From: Glycomyces sp. TRM65418
Lineage (GTDB): Bacteria > Actinomycetota > Actinomycetes > Mycobacteriales > Micromonosporaceae
Length of the DNA stretch: 64,000 nucleotides
Direction of reading: 5' to 3'
Assembly: GCF_019710475.1 (NCBI RefSeq)
Contig: NZ_JAJFAX010000001.1
Location: 868,001 to 932,000, forward strand
Below are positions 52,699 through 62,293 of the stretch, piece after piece. The position numbers and the translations under genes are program-made. The stretch's first letter is position 1; the number at the start of each line of letters is the position of its first letter. The notes beneath the pieces were generated by a model. That model did no database searches. It worked only from the letters and a program-made list of their open reading frames with translations, and had not been told where the DNA came from.

Positions 52699-53394
52699 AT
52701 GCCAGGACTCGCTCATCCGATCGCCCGCCGCGCGCTCGCCGTCTGCGCGGCGCTCGGACTGCTCGTCACCGCCTCCGGTTGCCTCCGCCTCGACCTCGGC
52801 CTCCAGATCCGCTCCGACGACACCGTCGGCGGCACCTTCACCGCCGCCTGGAGCGAGGAGTTCCTGGAGCGCGCCGACGAGGAGGGCCTCGACCGGGCGC
52901 AGCTGGACGCGTTCCTCGACGCGCTCCTGGACGGCGTGCCCGGCACCGAGCGGACCGCCTACGACGAGCACGGCTACGTCGGCCGGACCGCCACCTTCAC
53001 CGACCGCCCGCTCGCCGAGTTCGCCGAACTCGGCGGCGACGAATGGGGCTACCTGCGACTCGACCACACCGGCCGCCATTACGAGCTGGAGGGCCACTGG
53101 GATCTGCGCACGGCCGGGTTCCTCGACCCCGAGACCTTCGACGACGCCGAGATCCTCCTCAGCGTGAACTTCCCCGCCCGCGTCACCGAGCACAACGGCG
53201 CCCTCGACGGCCGCACCGTCACCTGGACCATGACGCCCGGCGAGGAGTACGAGCTCTCGGCCGTCGCCGTGGAGAACGACGGCAGGGCCTTCCTGATCGC
53301 CGGGGTCGCGTTCGCCGTGCTCGCCTGCGCGCTGCTGTGGCTCTGGCAGTGGACGCGCCTGCGCCGGTACTCGGTCGGCGACCGGCCCGACTGA
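52699..53394 (+). CDS. LppM-like lipoprotein
   Basis: 231-residue protein with a lipobox (TASGC, Cys28) after a short signal peptide, a LppM/DUF3153-type extracellular domain (LRLDLGLQIRSDDTVGGTFT and onward) and a C-terminal membrane helix (AFLIAGVAFAVLACALLWLW) with a basic tail. This is the architecture of mycobacterial LppM (Rv2171), a lipoprotein of the envelope. Function unclear. Leaderless start. Confidence 0.78.
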   Translation: MPGLAHPIARRALAVCAALGLLVTASGCLRLDLGLQIRSDDTVGGTFTAAWSEEFLERADEEGLDRAQLDAFLDALLDGVPGTERTAYDEHGYVGRTATFTDRPLAEFAELGGDEWGYLRLDHTGRHYELEGHWDLRTAGFLDPETFDDAEILLSVNFPARVTEHNGALDGRTVTWTMTPGEEYELSAVAVENDGRAFLIAGVAFAVLACALLWLWQWTRLRRYSVGDRPD

Positions 53395-53493
53395 GACGTT
53401 AGCTCCGGCACAAACGGTAGGCAGCGCCTATACGCGTCGTATCTTTGTGAGTCGGTCGGCATAACGAATCCATAACACCAGTGAGGAGGGCCG

Positions 53494-54318
53494 GTGACTC
53501 AGTACCAGTCGGACAGCAAGGGCTCCAAAGACAAAGACCCGAGCTTGGAACTGAGTATCGGCCAGATCCTGGCGGCTTCGGGGGCCACGGTCCTCGGCGC
53601 GGTCCTCGCCAAGGTCCTCAACCTCTGGGGCACGATCCCCGGCACGGCGTTCCTCAGCGTCTTCTCCGCGATCGGGTCCGTGCTCATCCTGCGGGCCATT
53701 CGACGCACCGGCGACCGCGTCAAGGCCCAGATCCAGGCGCTGGCCCCGCGGGACCAGACCAAGGGCACCGCCGTCACCGTGCGGCTCCACCCCGACAGCG
53801 TCACGGCCACCGCGAAGATCCCCGAGGCGGACCAGCTCAAGGCGGTCAAGGACGCCACGGTCGAGATGCCGGTCATCGACCCCTCGCCCGCAGGGCACGT
53901 CACCGACACCAAGTCGGGCAAGCGCACCCTGCTCGCGATCGTCGCCACGAGCGTCCTGGTCTTCGGACTCACCATCGGCGTCCTGTACGTCCTCGGCGCG
54001 ATCTCCGGCGACCCCGGCCGGCTCATCACCACCGAGCCCGACGAGACGGCGACCGTCATCATCACCGAGACGCCCGCCGACGGCACCGGCGAGCCCGAGG
54101 TCGAGACCTCCGCCGACGCCGTCTCGCCGAGCGAATCCCCCTCACCGACCGAGGCGCCCAGCGAGAGCCCCTCCCCCAGCGAGTCCCCTTCGCCCCCGGC
54201 CACCCAGGAGCCGAGCGAAGCGCCCACCACCGACACCGGCCAGGGCGGCTCGGAGGAGACCCCGAGCCCGGACCCGGAGGCGCAGGACGACCTCACCGAA
54301 GCGCCCACCGCGAGCTGA
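53494..54318 (+). CDS. Membrane protein with Ser/Pro/Glu-rich tail
   Basis: 274-residue hypothetical protein. Hydrophobic segments at about 22-70 (ILAASGATVLGAVLAKVLNL region) and 148-172 (LLAIVATSVLVFGLTIGVLY) enclose a cytoplasmic loop. The rest (about 185-274) is an extracellular low-complexity Ser/Pro/Glu/Thr tail. No family recognised. The GTG start at 53494 has GAGGAGG six bases ahead. Confidence 0.7.
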   Translation: MTQYQSDSKGSKDKDPSLELSIGQILAASGATVLGAVLAKVLNLWGTIPGTAFLSVFSAIGSVLILRAIRRTGDRVKAQIQALAPRDQTKGTAVTVRLHPDSVTATAKIPEADQLKAVKDATVEMPVIDPSPAGHVTDTKSGKRTLLAIVATSVLVFGLTIGVLYVLGAISGDPGRLITTEPDETATVIITETPADGTGEPEVETSADAVSPSESPSPTEAPSESPSPSESPSPPATQEPSEAPTTDTGQGGSEETPSPDPEAQDDLTEAPTAS

Positions 54319-54330
54319 ACGCGAACGACG

Positions 54331-54361
54331 ACGCCCGCCGACCTGCACGGTCGGCGGGCGT
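54331..54361. terminator. Terminator hairpin
   Basis: ACGCCCGCCGACC / GGTCGGCGGGCGT, a 13-bp stem with a TGCAC loop, between the converging membrane-protein and dapB genes. Confidence 0.75.
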
Positions 54362-54381
54362 TCATTCATGCTGCGGCCCGG

Positions 54382-54429
54382 TCGTTCCCGGGCTCAGTCG
54401 TTCAAGAGCTCAGTCGTTCAAGAACTCAG
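54382..54429. repeat. 16-bp tandem repeat (three copies) at the dapB 3' end
   Basis: Units 54382-54397, 54398-54413 and 54414-54429 (TCGTTCCCGGGCTCAG, TCGTTCAAGAGCTCAG, TCGTTCAAGAACTCAG). The last unit contains the dapB stop codon (54426-54428). Confidence 0.8.
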
Positions 54430-55160
54430 TCCAGCAGGTCGTCGATCCCCACGGTCAGCCCCGGGCGCTTGACGACCTCGCGGACCGCCAGGATCACACC
54501 CGGCATGAACGAGGCCCGGTCGAGCGAGTCGTGGCTGATCGCGAAGCGCTCGCCAGGACCGCCGAAGCGGACCTCCTGGCTCGCGACGTACCCGGCCGAG
54601 CGGATCGCGTGGATGCGCACCCCCTCGACCTCCGCGCCGCGCGCGCCCTGCGGGTCCGCTTCGGTCGCGTCCGGCATGCCCGGCAGGTCGGCCTCGGCCC
54701 GCGCCGCGGCGATCAGCCGCGCGGTGTGCACGGCCGTCCCCGACGGCGCGTCCACTTTGCGCGGGTGGTGCGCCTCGATGATCTCGGCCGAGTCGAAGTG
54801 CTTGGCGGCCTTCGCGGCGAACTGCATCATCAGCACCGCGCCGATCCCGAAGTTCGGGGCGATGACCGACCCGACCTCCGGGTCCGCGGCGATGATCTCG
54901 CGGGCGGTCTCCAGACGCTTCGCGTCGAAGCCCGAGACGCCGACCACGGTGTGGATGCCGCGGTCCACGCACCACGCGAGGTTCTCCATGACCACGTCCG
55001 GCAGCGTGAAGTCCACGGCCACGTCGACGCCTTCGAGCTTGTCGAGCGGCTCGTCGCGACCCACCGTCGCGACCAGCTCCAGGTCCTCGGCGGCGTCGAC
55101 CGCCTCGCACACGGCCCGGCCCATGCGGCCCCGGGCGCCGAGCACACCCACCTTGATCAT
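54426..55160 (-). CDS. dapB: 4-hydroxy-tetrahydrodipicolinate reductase
   Basis: 244-residue NAD(P)H-dependent reductase, the step after DapA in lysine/diaminopimelate synthesis. The nucleotide fold VGVLGARGRMGRAV (4-17), APNFGIGAVLM and the active-site EAHHPRKVDAPSGTA (129-143; His131/132, Lys135) are complete. The ATG overlaps the pepR stop by four bases, so pnp-pepR-dapB is one transcript. The 3' end carries a small tandem duplication. Confidence 0.93.
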   Translation of the reverse strand: MIKVGVLGARGRMGRAVCEAVDAAEDLELVATVGRDEPLDKLEGVDVAVDFTLPDVVMENLAWCVDRGIHTVVGVSGFDAKRLETAREIIAADPEVGSVIAPNFGIGAVLMMQFAAKAAKHFDSAEIIEAHHPRKVDAPSGTAVHTARLIAAARAEADLPGMPDATEADPQGARGAEVEGVRIHAIRSAGYVASQEVRFGGPGERFAISHDSLDRASFMPGVILAVREVVKRPGLTVGIDDLLD

Positions 55161-56455
55161 GCGAAATCCTCCTGGTCGAACGGCCCCACGGCCACGGTCG
55201 TCATCGGCTGCGCCAGGATCTCGGCGGCCACGGCGCGGATCTGCTCCGCGGTCACCGCCTCGATGTCGGCCAGCTCCCGCTCCAGGCTCAGATGCTCGCC
55301 GTAGAGCAGCTCGGCCCGGCCCAGCGCGTTCATGCGCGAACCGGAGTCCTCCATGGACAGCACCATGCCGCCCCGGCTCATGCCCTTGCCGCGCCGCAGC
55401 TCCTCGTCGGTGACGCCCTCGGCGGCCACCTTCGCGAGCTCGGCGAACACCAGTTCACGGACCTGCGGGACCTTGTCCGGGTTGCACCCGGCGTAGACCC
55501 CGAACATGCCCGTGTCGGCGTAGTACGACGTGAACGAGTACACCGTGTACGCCAGGCCGCGCCGCTCGCGCACCGTCTGGAACAGCCGCGAGGACATGCC
55601 GCCGCCGAGGATGTTGTTGAGCACCTCGAAGGCGTCCTTGCGGTCGTCGTGCCGCGCGAACGCGCGGCAGCCGACCACCAGGTGCGCCTGCTCGGTGTCG
55701 TGGCGCTCCACCAGCAGCGGCACGGGCTCGGGCAGCGGCTCGTCGTCGTGGCGGCGCGGCCGCGGCACGCCCGCGCCGCCCAGCATCGGCGCGAACGCCT
55801 CGCTGACGAGCTTCACGGTCTCGCCGTGGTCGACCCCGCCCGCGGCGCACACCGTCAGGTTCGGCGCCTGATAGTGCCGCCGGTAGAAGTCGTAGATCTG
55901 CGGACGCGTGAGCGCCCGCACCGTGGCCGGGTCGCCGGCGATGTCCCGGCCCAGCGGCCCGTCGCCGAACAGCGCCCGCGCGAACAGCTCGTGCACCACA
56001 TCGGACGGTTCGTCGGCGGACGCGGCGATCTCTTCCAGGATCACCTCGCGTTCGACCTCCACGTCGTCGGGGGTCACCAGCGAGGAGCACATGGCGTCGC
56101 CGAGCACGTCGACCGCCATGGGCAGGTCGTCGTCGAGCACCCGCGCGTAGAAGCACGTCAGCTCCCGCGCGGTGTACGCGTTGGACTCCCCGCCGACGGC
56201 CTCGATGGCCTCGGCGATGTCCGTGGCCGAACGCTTCGCGGTCCCCTTGAACAGCAGGTGCTCCAGGAAGTGCGAGACGCCGGCGAGTTCGGGGGTCTCG
56301 TCGCGGGCCCCCACGCCGACCCACACGCCCACCGAGGCGGAGCGCATGGTCGGGACGGATTCGGTGAGCACACGCAAACCGCCGGGCAGCACGGTCAGTC
56401 GGACCGTGCCGCCCAGCGGATCGTCGATGAGCGTGTGAGTCTGGGCTCGACTCAT
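55157..56455 (-). CDS. pepR: M16 family zinc peptidase (PepR/processing-peptidase-like)
   Basis: 432-residue pitrilysin-family metalloprotease. The inverted zinc motif HxxEH is HFLEH (62-66), with the distal Glu expected about 75 residues later near ARELTCFYARV. Two M16 halves are present. The ATG follows the pnp TAG directly with no gap (TAGATG). Gene order pnp-pepR-dapB is as in mycobacteria (Rv2783c-Rv2782c then dapB). The physiological substrate is unknown. Confidence 0.9.
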   Translation of the reverse strand: MSRAQTHTLIDDPLGGTVRLTVLPGGLRVLTESVPTMRSASVGVWVGVGARDETPELAGVSHFLEHLLFKGTAKRSATDIAEAIEAVGGESNAYTARELTCFYARVLDDDLPMAVDVLGDAMCSSLVTPDDVEVEREVILEEIAASADEPSDVVHELFARALFGDGPLGRDIAGDPATVRALTRPQIYDFYRRHYQAPNLTVCAAGGVDHGETVKLVSEAFAPMLGGAGVPRPRRHDDEPLPEPVPLLVERHDTEQAHLVVGCRAFARHDDRKDAFEVLNNILGGGMSSRLFQTVRERRGLAYTVYSFTSYYADTGMFGVYAGCNPDKVPQVRELVFAELAKVAAEGVTDEELRRGKGMSRGGMVLSMEDSGSRMNALGRAELLYGEHLSLERELADIEAVTAEQIRAVAAEILAQPMTTVAVGPFDQEDFA

Positions 56456-58906
56456 CTACTCTTCCGAGCCTCCACCGTCTTCGGAGCGACGGGTGCGGCG
56501 GCGGCGGCGCTCGCCGTCGCTCGAACCGCCGCGGTCGCCGCCGGAACGCTCGCGGTCGCCGCCGCCGGAAGCGGAGCGCTCGCCGCGCTCGCCGCCGCCG
56601 GAACGCTCGCGGTCGCGGCGCGGGCCGCGGTCACCGCGGTCGCCCCGGTCCCCGCGGGACTCCTTGCGCTCGGCCGGACGGCCCTTCTTGTACCCCTCGG
56701 GCTCCTGGCCCTCCGGGTACACCTTGTCCAGGTAGATCTTGCCGCGGTTGTCGATGTCGCCGATCTCGACCTCGACCTTGTCGCCGACGCTCAGCACGTC
56801 CTCGACCCGCTCGACGCGCTTGCCGTCGCCGACCTTCGAGATGTGCAGGAGCCCGTCGCGGCCCGGCGTCAGCGAGATGAACGCGCCGAAGTCGGTGGTC
56901 TTGACGACCGTGCCCAGGAACCGGTCCCCCACGTTCGGGAGGGTCGGGTTCGCGATGGCGTTGATCGTCTCGACCGCGGCCTGCGCGGCCTCGCCGTTCT
57001 CCGCCGACACGTAGATCGTGCCGTCGTCCTCGACGGTGATGTCCGCGCCCGTGTCGTCCTGGATCTGGTTGATCGTCTGGCCCTTCGGGCCGATGATCGC
57101 GCCGATCTTGTCCACGGGGATCTTCAGGGTGGTGATCCGCGGAGCGGTCGCCGCCAGCTCGCCCGGCTCCGAGATGGCCTCGAGCATGACGTCGAGGATC
57201 GCGTGGCGGGCGTCGTTGGCCTGCTGGAGCGCGTGCGCCAGCACGTCCGACGGGAGCCCGTCGAGCTTCGTGTCCAGCTGCAGGGCCGTCACGAACTCGG
57301 ACGTCCCGGCGACCTTGAAGTCCATGTCGCCGTAAGCGTCCTCGGCGCCGAGGATGTCGGTCAGCGTGACGTACTTGGTCTCGCCGTCGACCTCCTCGGA
57401 GATGAGGCCCATCGCGATGCCCGCGACAGGGGCCTTGATCGGCACGCCGGCGGCCATGAGCGACATCGTGGACGCGCAGACCGAGCCCATCGAGGTCGAA
57501 CCGTTCGACGCGAGCGCCTCGGAGACCTGGCGGATCGCGTACGGGAACTCCTCGCGGCCCGGCAGCACCGGGACCAGGGCGCGCTCGGCGAGCGCGCCGT
57601 GGCCGATCTCGCGGCGCTTCGGGGAGCCCACGCGACCGGTCTCACCGGTCGAGTACGGCGGGAAGTTGTAGTTGTGCATGTAGCGCTTCTTGCTGACCGG
57701 CGACAGCGTGTCGATGGCCTGCTCCATGCGCAGCATGTTCAGCGTGGTGACGCCCATGATCTGGGTCTCGCCGCGCTCGAACAGGGCCGAGCCGTGCACG
57801 CGCGGGAGGATCCCGGCCTCGGCCGCGAGCGGCCGGATGTCCACCGGGGAGCGGCCGTCGATGCGGACGCCCTCGCCGATGACGCGCTTGCGGACCAGCT
57901 TCTTGGTGAGCGAGCGCAGCGAGGCGGCCAGCTCCCCTTCGCGGCCTTCGAAGTCCGCGCCGAGCTTCTCGAGCATGACCTGCTTGACGCGGTCGAGCTC
58001 GTTCTGGCGGTCGGTCTTGTCGGCGATCTGCAGCGCCTGGTCGAGCTCGGCCGAGACGGCCGACTCGACGGCGGCGAACGCGTCGTCCTGGTAGTCCAGG
58101 AAGCGCGGGTAGTCGGCGACCGGCTTGGCGGCGACGGCGGCCAGTTCGGCCTGGGCGCGGACCAGCTCGGCGATGACCGGCTTGACGGCCTCCAGGCCGT
58201 TCGCGACGACCTCTTCGGTCGGCTTGGTGCCGCCGGCCTCGATGAGGCTGATCGTGTTGTCGGTGGCCTCGGCCTCGACCATCATGATCGCGACGTCGCC
58301 CGACTCCAGCACGCGGCCGGTGACGACCATGTCGAAGGTGGCCTTGGCGATCTGCTCCAGGGTCGGGAACGCGACCCAGGCGCCCTCGATGAGGACGATC
58401 CGCGTCGAGCCCAGCGGGCCCGAGAACGGCAGCCCGGCGAGCTGCGTCGACATGGAGGCGCCGTTCATGGCGACCACGTCGTACTCGTCGCGCGCGTCCA
58501 CGGAGAGGATCGTGCCGATGACCTGGACCTCGTTGCGCAGGCCCGACACGAAGGACGGGCGCAGGCCGCGGTCGATCAGGCGGCAGGTGAGGATCGCGTT
58601 CTCGCTGGGGCGGCCCTCGCGGCGGAAGAACGAGCCGGGAATGCGCCCGGCGGCGTACATCCGCTCCTCGATGTCCACGGTCAGCGGGAAGAAGTCGAAG
58701 TGGTCCTTCGGGTTCTTCGAGGCGGCCGTGGTCGACAGGACCACGGTGTCGTCCATCTGGACGATCGCGGAGCCCTGGGCCAGCTTGGCCAGGCGGCCGG
58801 TGCTGAAGACGATCTCGCGGGTGCCGAAGGCGCCGTTGTCGATGACGGCGGTGGCGTGGTGCTCCCCGAGGTTGAAGGCCTCGGGTGTCCGTTGGTTATC
58901 GGACAT
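56456..58906 (-). CDS. pnp: Polynucleotide phosphorylase (GpsI-type)
   Basis: 816-residue phosphorolytic 3'-5' exoribonuclease. Two RNase PH domains with a helical linker occupy about 1-560, the KH domain ([19 protein letters not shown]) is at about 600-620 and the S1 domain ([18 protein letters not shown]) is at about 650-740. An Arg/Gly/Asp/Ser-rich tail ([11 protein letters not shown] and onward) could bind RNA. The ATG at 58906 has AAGGAG upstream. The 5' untranslated region holds several hairpins; in other bacteria such a hairpin is the site where RNase III and PNPase control pnp. Confidence 0.94.
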   Translation of the reverse strand: MSDNQRTPEAFNLGEHHATAVIDNGAFGTREIVFSTGRLAKLAQGSAIVQMDDTVVLSTTAASKNPKDHFDFFPLTVDIEERMYAAGRIPGSFFRREGRPSENAILTCRLIDRGLRPSFVSGLRNEVQVIGTILSVDARDEYDVVAMNGASMSTQLAGLPFSGPLGSTRIVLIEGAWVAFPTLEQIAKATFDMVVTGRVLESGDVAIMMVEAEATDNTISLIEAGGTKPTEEVVANGLEAVKPVIAELVRAQAELAAVAAKPVADYPRFLDYQDDAFAAVESAVSAELDQALQIADKTDRQNELDRVKQVMLEKLGADFEGREGELAASLRSLTKKLVRKRVIGEGVRIDGRSPVDIRPLAAEAGILPRVHGSALFERGETQIMGVTTLNMLRMEQAIDTLSPVSKKRYMHNYNFPPYSTGETGRVGSPKRREIGHGALAERALVPVLPGREEFPYAIRQVSEALASNGSTSMGSVCASTMSLMAAGVPIKAPVAGIAMGLISEEVDGETKYVTLTDILGAEDAYGDMDFKVAGTSEFVTALQLDTKLDGLPSDVLAHALQQANDARHAILDVMLEAISEPGELAATAPRITTLKIPVDKIGAIIGPKGQTINQIQDDTGADITVEDDGTIYVSAENGEAAQAAVETINAIANPTLPNVGDRFLGTVVKTTDFGAFISLTPGRDGLLHISKVGDGKRVERVEDVLSVGDKVEVEIGDIDNRGKIYLDKVYPEGQEPEGYKKGRPAERKESRGDRGDRGDRGPRRDRERSGGGERGERSASGGGDRERSGGDRGGSSDGERRRRRTRRSEDGGGSEE

Positions 58907-59256
58907 AGAGTGTCGATCTCCTTTTGCAGTCGCTAGGTACTGCGTAGTACGGAAAGCGCCGCTCGCCTACGCGCTTTCCGGTCTTCGATCGAAGCACTCG
59001 GAAGCCCGTCCCCGCTTCGCGCGGGGCGTTCCGGATGCCACTACCGAGGACCGGGGCGGTCTCTGGCGAGCCGCGCCGCGCCTCTGCGAGGCGCTGCGGT
59101 CGAGCGTGGTGCTCGACGCCAAGCCTACGTTACCCGCCCGACGCTGCGGCGCGGGCGAAGGAAAAGTGAGCCGTGATAGACGCGAAGAGGGAAGCGTCGG
59201 GGCCGCGTACGACGAAGGGAGCGGCCCGTTCGGGCCGCTCCCTTCGCAAGTCTCAG
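58907..59256 (-). promoter_or_regulatory. rpsO-pnp intergenic region with hairpins
   Basis: 350 bases with no gene. In minus-strand order: the rpsO terminator (59213-59246), a GCGCCTC/GAGGCGC hairpin (59078-59094), CCCCGC/GCGGGG (59010-59026), the palindrome CTTCGATCGAAG (58983-58994) and CGGAAAGCGC/GCGCTTTCCG (58950-58980). The last lies about 45 bases before pnp and is the best candidate for an RNase III-processed control hairpin. Confidence 0.55.
59213..59246 (-). terminator. rpsO terminator
   Basis: Perfect 16-bp inverted repeat, CGAAGGGAGCGGCCCG / CGGGCCGCTCCCTTCG, with a two-base centre, 10 bases past the rpsO stop. Confidence 0.8.
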
Positions 59257-59532
59257 CTAGGCGTTGTCACGGATGCCGAGGCGCTCGATGAGGCCGCGGT
59301 AACGCGTGATGTCTTCCTTCTTCAGGTACTTGAGGAGACGGCGACGCTTGCCGACCAGGAGGAGCAGGCCACGACGCGAGTGGTGGTCGTGCTTGTGCTC
59401 CTGGACGTGAGCGGTCAGCTCCTTGATGCGCGCGGTCAGGATCGCGACCTGGACGTCGGTGGAACCCGAGTCGCCCTCACTGGTCGCGTACTCCTTGATG
59501 ATCGCGGCCTTCTTCTCAGCGTCGAGCGCCAT
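59257..59532 (-). CDS. rpsO: 30S ribosomal protein S15
   Basis: 91-residue ribosomal protein beginning [20 protein letters not shown], with the S15 signature [20 protein letters not shown], then [20 protein letters not shown] and [20 protein letters not shown]. It binds 16S rRNA early in 30S assembly. ATG 59532 follows AAAGGG. It lies between ribF and pnp, the usual order in actinobacteria. Confidence 0.96.
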   Translation of the reverse strand: MALDAEKKAAIIKEYATSEGDSGSTDVQVAILTARIKELTAHVQEHKHDHHSRRGLLLLVGKRRRLLKYLKKEDITRYRGLIERLGIRDNA

Positions 59533-59618
59533 GTTCGAACACCCTTTCTGTAATGCGGCCAGTCCGCGGTGTCGGGCAGACTGGTCGATCGAATGACCTG
59601 CCCAGGTTAACAGGGGCG

Positions 59619-60587
59619 TTACTCCAGCTCCAAGGCCCGGCGGGTGTCTGCGACATCCGTCTCGATCTGCTTGATCAGCGGTTCGATCCCCGCGAAGGCG
59701 ACCTGGCCGCGCAGGCGCGCGGTGAAGTCGAGGCGGACCCGCTCGCCGTAGAGATCGCCGTCGAAGTCGAGCAGGTAGGCCTCCACTGTGCGATCCCGGC
59801 CCTCGAAGGTCGGGTTCGTGCCGACGCTGATCGCGGCCGCGTGCCGGTGCGAGTCGTGGTGGAACCAGCCCGCGTAGACGCCGTCGGCCGGGATCGCCGT
59901 GCCCGGCGCCCATTCGATGTTCGCCGTCGGGAAGCCCAGGGCCGTCCCGCCGCGCCCGGCCCCGTGGACCACGGTGCCCTCGATGCCGAAGTCCCGGCCG
60001 AGCACGTCGGCCGCGCCCGCGACGTCGCCCTCGGCGAGCAGGCGCCGCACGCGGGTCGACGAGAAGGCCTCCTTCGGCGGCGCCGGCGAGCCGTCGAGGG
60101 GCGCGGCGTCCGCGCTGAGCGTCTGCGGCAGGACCTCGAAGCCGAACGCCTCCCCCAGTTCCGCGAGGCGCTCGACGTCCCCGGCGGCCTTGTGGCCGAA
60201 CCGGAAGTTCTCCCCCACGACCACGGCGGTCGCGTGCAGGCCTTCGACGAGCACGTGCCTGACGAAGTAATCGGGACTGAGCTGCGAGAGCTCCTCGGTG
60301 AACGGCAGCACGCACACCGCGTCGACGCCGAGCGCCCCGAGCAGCTCGATCCGCCGCTCCACGCTCGTCAGCTGCGCCGGCACCGCGTGCGGGGCGACCA
60401 CGGCGGTCGGGTGCGGGTCGAAGGTCACCACGACACTGCGCGCCTCGCGTTCGGCGGCGGCCTTCGCGGCGGTGCGGACGAGCGCGGCGTGGCCGCGGTG
60501 CACGCCGTCGAACACGCCGATGGCGACGACGGAGGCGGGCCAGCCCTCAGGGGTCGCGTCTATTCCACGCCAGGTTTCCACGGCCAC
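59619..60587 (-). CDS. ribF: Bifunctional riboflavin kinase/FAD synthetase
   Basis: 322-residue enzyme making FMN and FAD. The N-terminal adenylyltransferase half has [14 protein letters not shown] (HxGH at 30-33). The C-terminal flavokinase half has the [14 protein letters not shown] segment with the conserved PTAN. The start is GTG 60587 (a second GTG lies two codons on). It is 86 bases upstream of rpsO, the order seen in mycobacteria (Rv2786c, Rv2785c). Confidence 0.94.
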   Translation of the reverse strand: MAVETWRGIDATPEGWPASVVAIGVFDGVHRGHAALVRTAAKAAAEREARSVVVTFDPHPTAVVAPHAVPAQLTSVERRIELLGALGVDAVCVLPFTEELSQLSPDYFVRHVLVEGLHATAVVVGENFRFGHKAAGDVERLAELGEAFGFEVLPQTLSADAAPLDGSPAPPKEAFSSTRVRRLLAEGDVAGAADVLGRDFGIEGTVVHGAGRGGTALGFPTANIEWAPGTAIPADGVYAGWFHHDSHRHAAAISVGTNPTFEGRDRTVEAYLLDFDGDLYGERVRLDFTARLRGQVAFAGIEPLIKQIETDVADTRRALELE

Positions 60588-60691
60588 GATCTTGCCACTC
60601 CGGCGAGCGGGACGACAGCCCGATGGGGCCGCAGTGATGTGGCCGCATCCCGTGCCGCGGTGAGCACCGGTCCAGTGGATCCGCTCGGGCG

Positions 60692-60940
60692 CTAGAGCAT
60701 CATCGACTCGTCCGCGTTCCCGCCCGACGCGAAGAGGATCAGCATCAGCACCCCGACGCCCACGGTCAGCAGGAGCCCGACCAGCAGCCAGCCGGTCCCG
60801 TCCGGCTCGGCCTCGCGCAGTCGGCGCTCGCCGAGCGCCTCGGCGCGCTCGGGTCCTTTTCGGTCATGCTCCTCCGCGAGCGCGGGATTGGCGAACGGGG
60901 GGAACTGTTCGGGCAGTTCTTCAGCAGCGCTGGCGCTCAT
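60692..60940 (-). CDS. Small single-pass membrane protein (82 aa)
   Basis: 82-residue protein with a charged N-terminal half (EEHDRKGPERAEALGERRLR) and one hydrophobic helix (WLLVGLLLTVGVGVLMLILF, about 51-70), ending in a short acidic tail. An AGGAG site precedes the ATG. No family recognised. It lies just upstream of ribF on the same strand. Confidence 0.65.
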   Translation of the reverse strand: MSASAAEELPEQFPPFANPALAEEHDRKGPERAEALGERRLREAEPDGTGWLLVGLLLTVGVGVLMLILFASGGNADESMML

Positions 60941-61175
60941 GGCGACTCCTGACGGCGGGTTCCGGTGGGGATCTCCATTAATTGTCGAGAGATCGTCGGG
61001 TATCCGACGCCGGTTTCGCGGAAACCACCTGACAACACCGGCATTTCGGCTTAGAGGGGAATGACACCGCGGTGACCGTCCGCCCGCGGCGAACCTCGCC
61101 GAGCCGCCGAAACGGCTGCCGATTCACGGCGGAGATGGGATCTTCGAGGGCACCACGACGGATTGGAGTAGCACC

Positions 61176-62288
61176 ATGCATCGCAGCGCTCTCGCCATGG
61201 CCGCCGCGGGGGCGGTCCTGGCGACCCTGACCGTTTCCGCTTCCGTTCCGGCCGCCGACACCGCGGCGATCGGATGCGTCCGCTCCGGCGACTACACCGT
61301 CTGCCGGACCGATCCGGGAGGCGGCGAGGACACGACGATCGTCGCCGAGGTCGTCCGTCACGTCGGCACGGCCCAGGAGGGCGACACCGTCCGGGCGGCG
61401 TTCTTCCAGCTGACCCTCGAGGAGCAGGTCGCGCCGGTCACGGAGGTCCTGGTGGAAGCCCAAGGGCGCGGCGCGGACGTCGGCGTCGTCGTCGGACGGG
61501 GCGAGAGCGAGCCCGACGCGAGCGCCGCGGCGGTCGCGAAGCTCGAAGACGCCGGCGTGACCGTCAGGGAATGCGAGGGCGCGTGCCTGCCGACGCCCTC
61601 CGGCGAGGGCCGCGGGCCGCATCACAACCGGTTCTTCCTCATCGACCGGGGCGGGGAGCCGACGGTCCTCGTGACGAGCTTCAATTTCAAAGGGGCGCAT
61701 GCGGAGCAGGCGCACAACCTGCTCGGCGTCCACAGCGATCGGGAGCTGTTCGACTTCTACCGGGGCTTCTGGGACCGGCTCCACCGAGGCGAGTGGGACG
61801 GCTGGGGCCCGGAGGACCGGCACGCCGCGACCGATCGGGCCCGGGCGTGGGTGTTCCCGCGCACCGGCGACCCGATCGTGCAGGGGCTCGAGCAGATCAC
61901 CGGCTGCGAGCAGGGCGACCGGGTCCTGGTGGGCCACGCGAACTTCCAGTCGAACCGGCCGGCGGTGCGCGACCAGCTCGACCGGGTCCAGGGGCTCGGA
62001 TGCCAGGTGCGGGTCGTGCTGACCGATAAGGACGAGAACGCTCCGGCCTGGATCGAGCGGGCGCTGGGCGACGCGAACGTGCGGATCCACGGGGCGCACC
62101 GCAACAAGTTCATCGTCGTGGAGGCGCAGTTCGGGGACCGGCGCCAGGCCCTGGTGTGGACCGGCACGCACAACCTGACCGCGAACTCGCTGCAGCAGAC
62201 CGACGACAACATCCTCCAGGTCGCCGACCAGGAGGTCGCGGAGCTGTACGCGCAGTTCTTCCAGCGGTTGTGGCAGGGCGCGCGCTGA
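61176..62288 (+). CDS. Secreted phospholipase D-like protein with altered HKD motifs
   Basis: 370-residue exported protein. The signal peptide (to about residue 27) is followed by two PLD-type halves. The first has HNRFFLID (His150, Arg152, Asp157), an HxK-x4-D motif with Lys replaced by Arg, then SFNFKGAHAEQAHN. The second has AHRNKFIVVE (His308, Lys311, Glu316), where the His-Lys spacing is off by one and Asp is Glu, then WTGTHNLTANSLQQTDDN. The fold is clear, but activity on phosphodiesters is uncertain. GGAG precedes the ATG. It ends in a strong terminator and converges on the ABC permease genes. Confidence 0.78.
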   Translation: MHRSALAMAAAGAVLATLTVSASVPAADTAAIGCVRSGDYTVCRTDPGGGEDTTIVAEVVRHVGTAQEGDTVRAAFFQLTLEEQVAPVTEVLVEAQGRGADVGVVVGRGESEPDASAAAVAKLEDAGVTVRECEGACLPTPSGEGRGPHHNRFFLIDRGGEPTVLVTSFNFKGAHAEQAHNLLGVHSDRELFDFYRGFWDRLHRGEWDGWGPEDRHAATDRARAWVFPRTGDPIVQGLEQITGCEQGDRVLVGHANFQSNRPAVRDQLDRVQGLGCQVRVVLTDKDENAPAWIERALGDANVRIHGAHRNKFIVVEAQFGDRRQALVWTGTHNLTANSLQQTDDNILQVADQEVAELYAQFFQRLWQGAR

Positions 62289-62293
62289 CGCGG

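Noticed and set aside
55292..58936. 1214-codon open frame on the plus strand
   Set aside because: It is antisense to pepR and pnp, whose domains are unmistakable, and its composition (Arg, Gly, Ala, Asp, Val, Leu) is the usual shadow of a high-GC gene.
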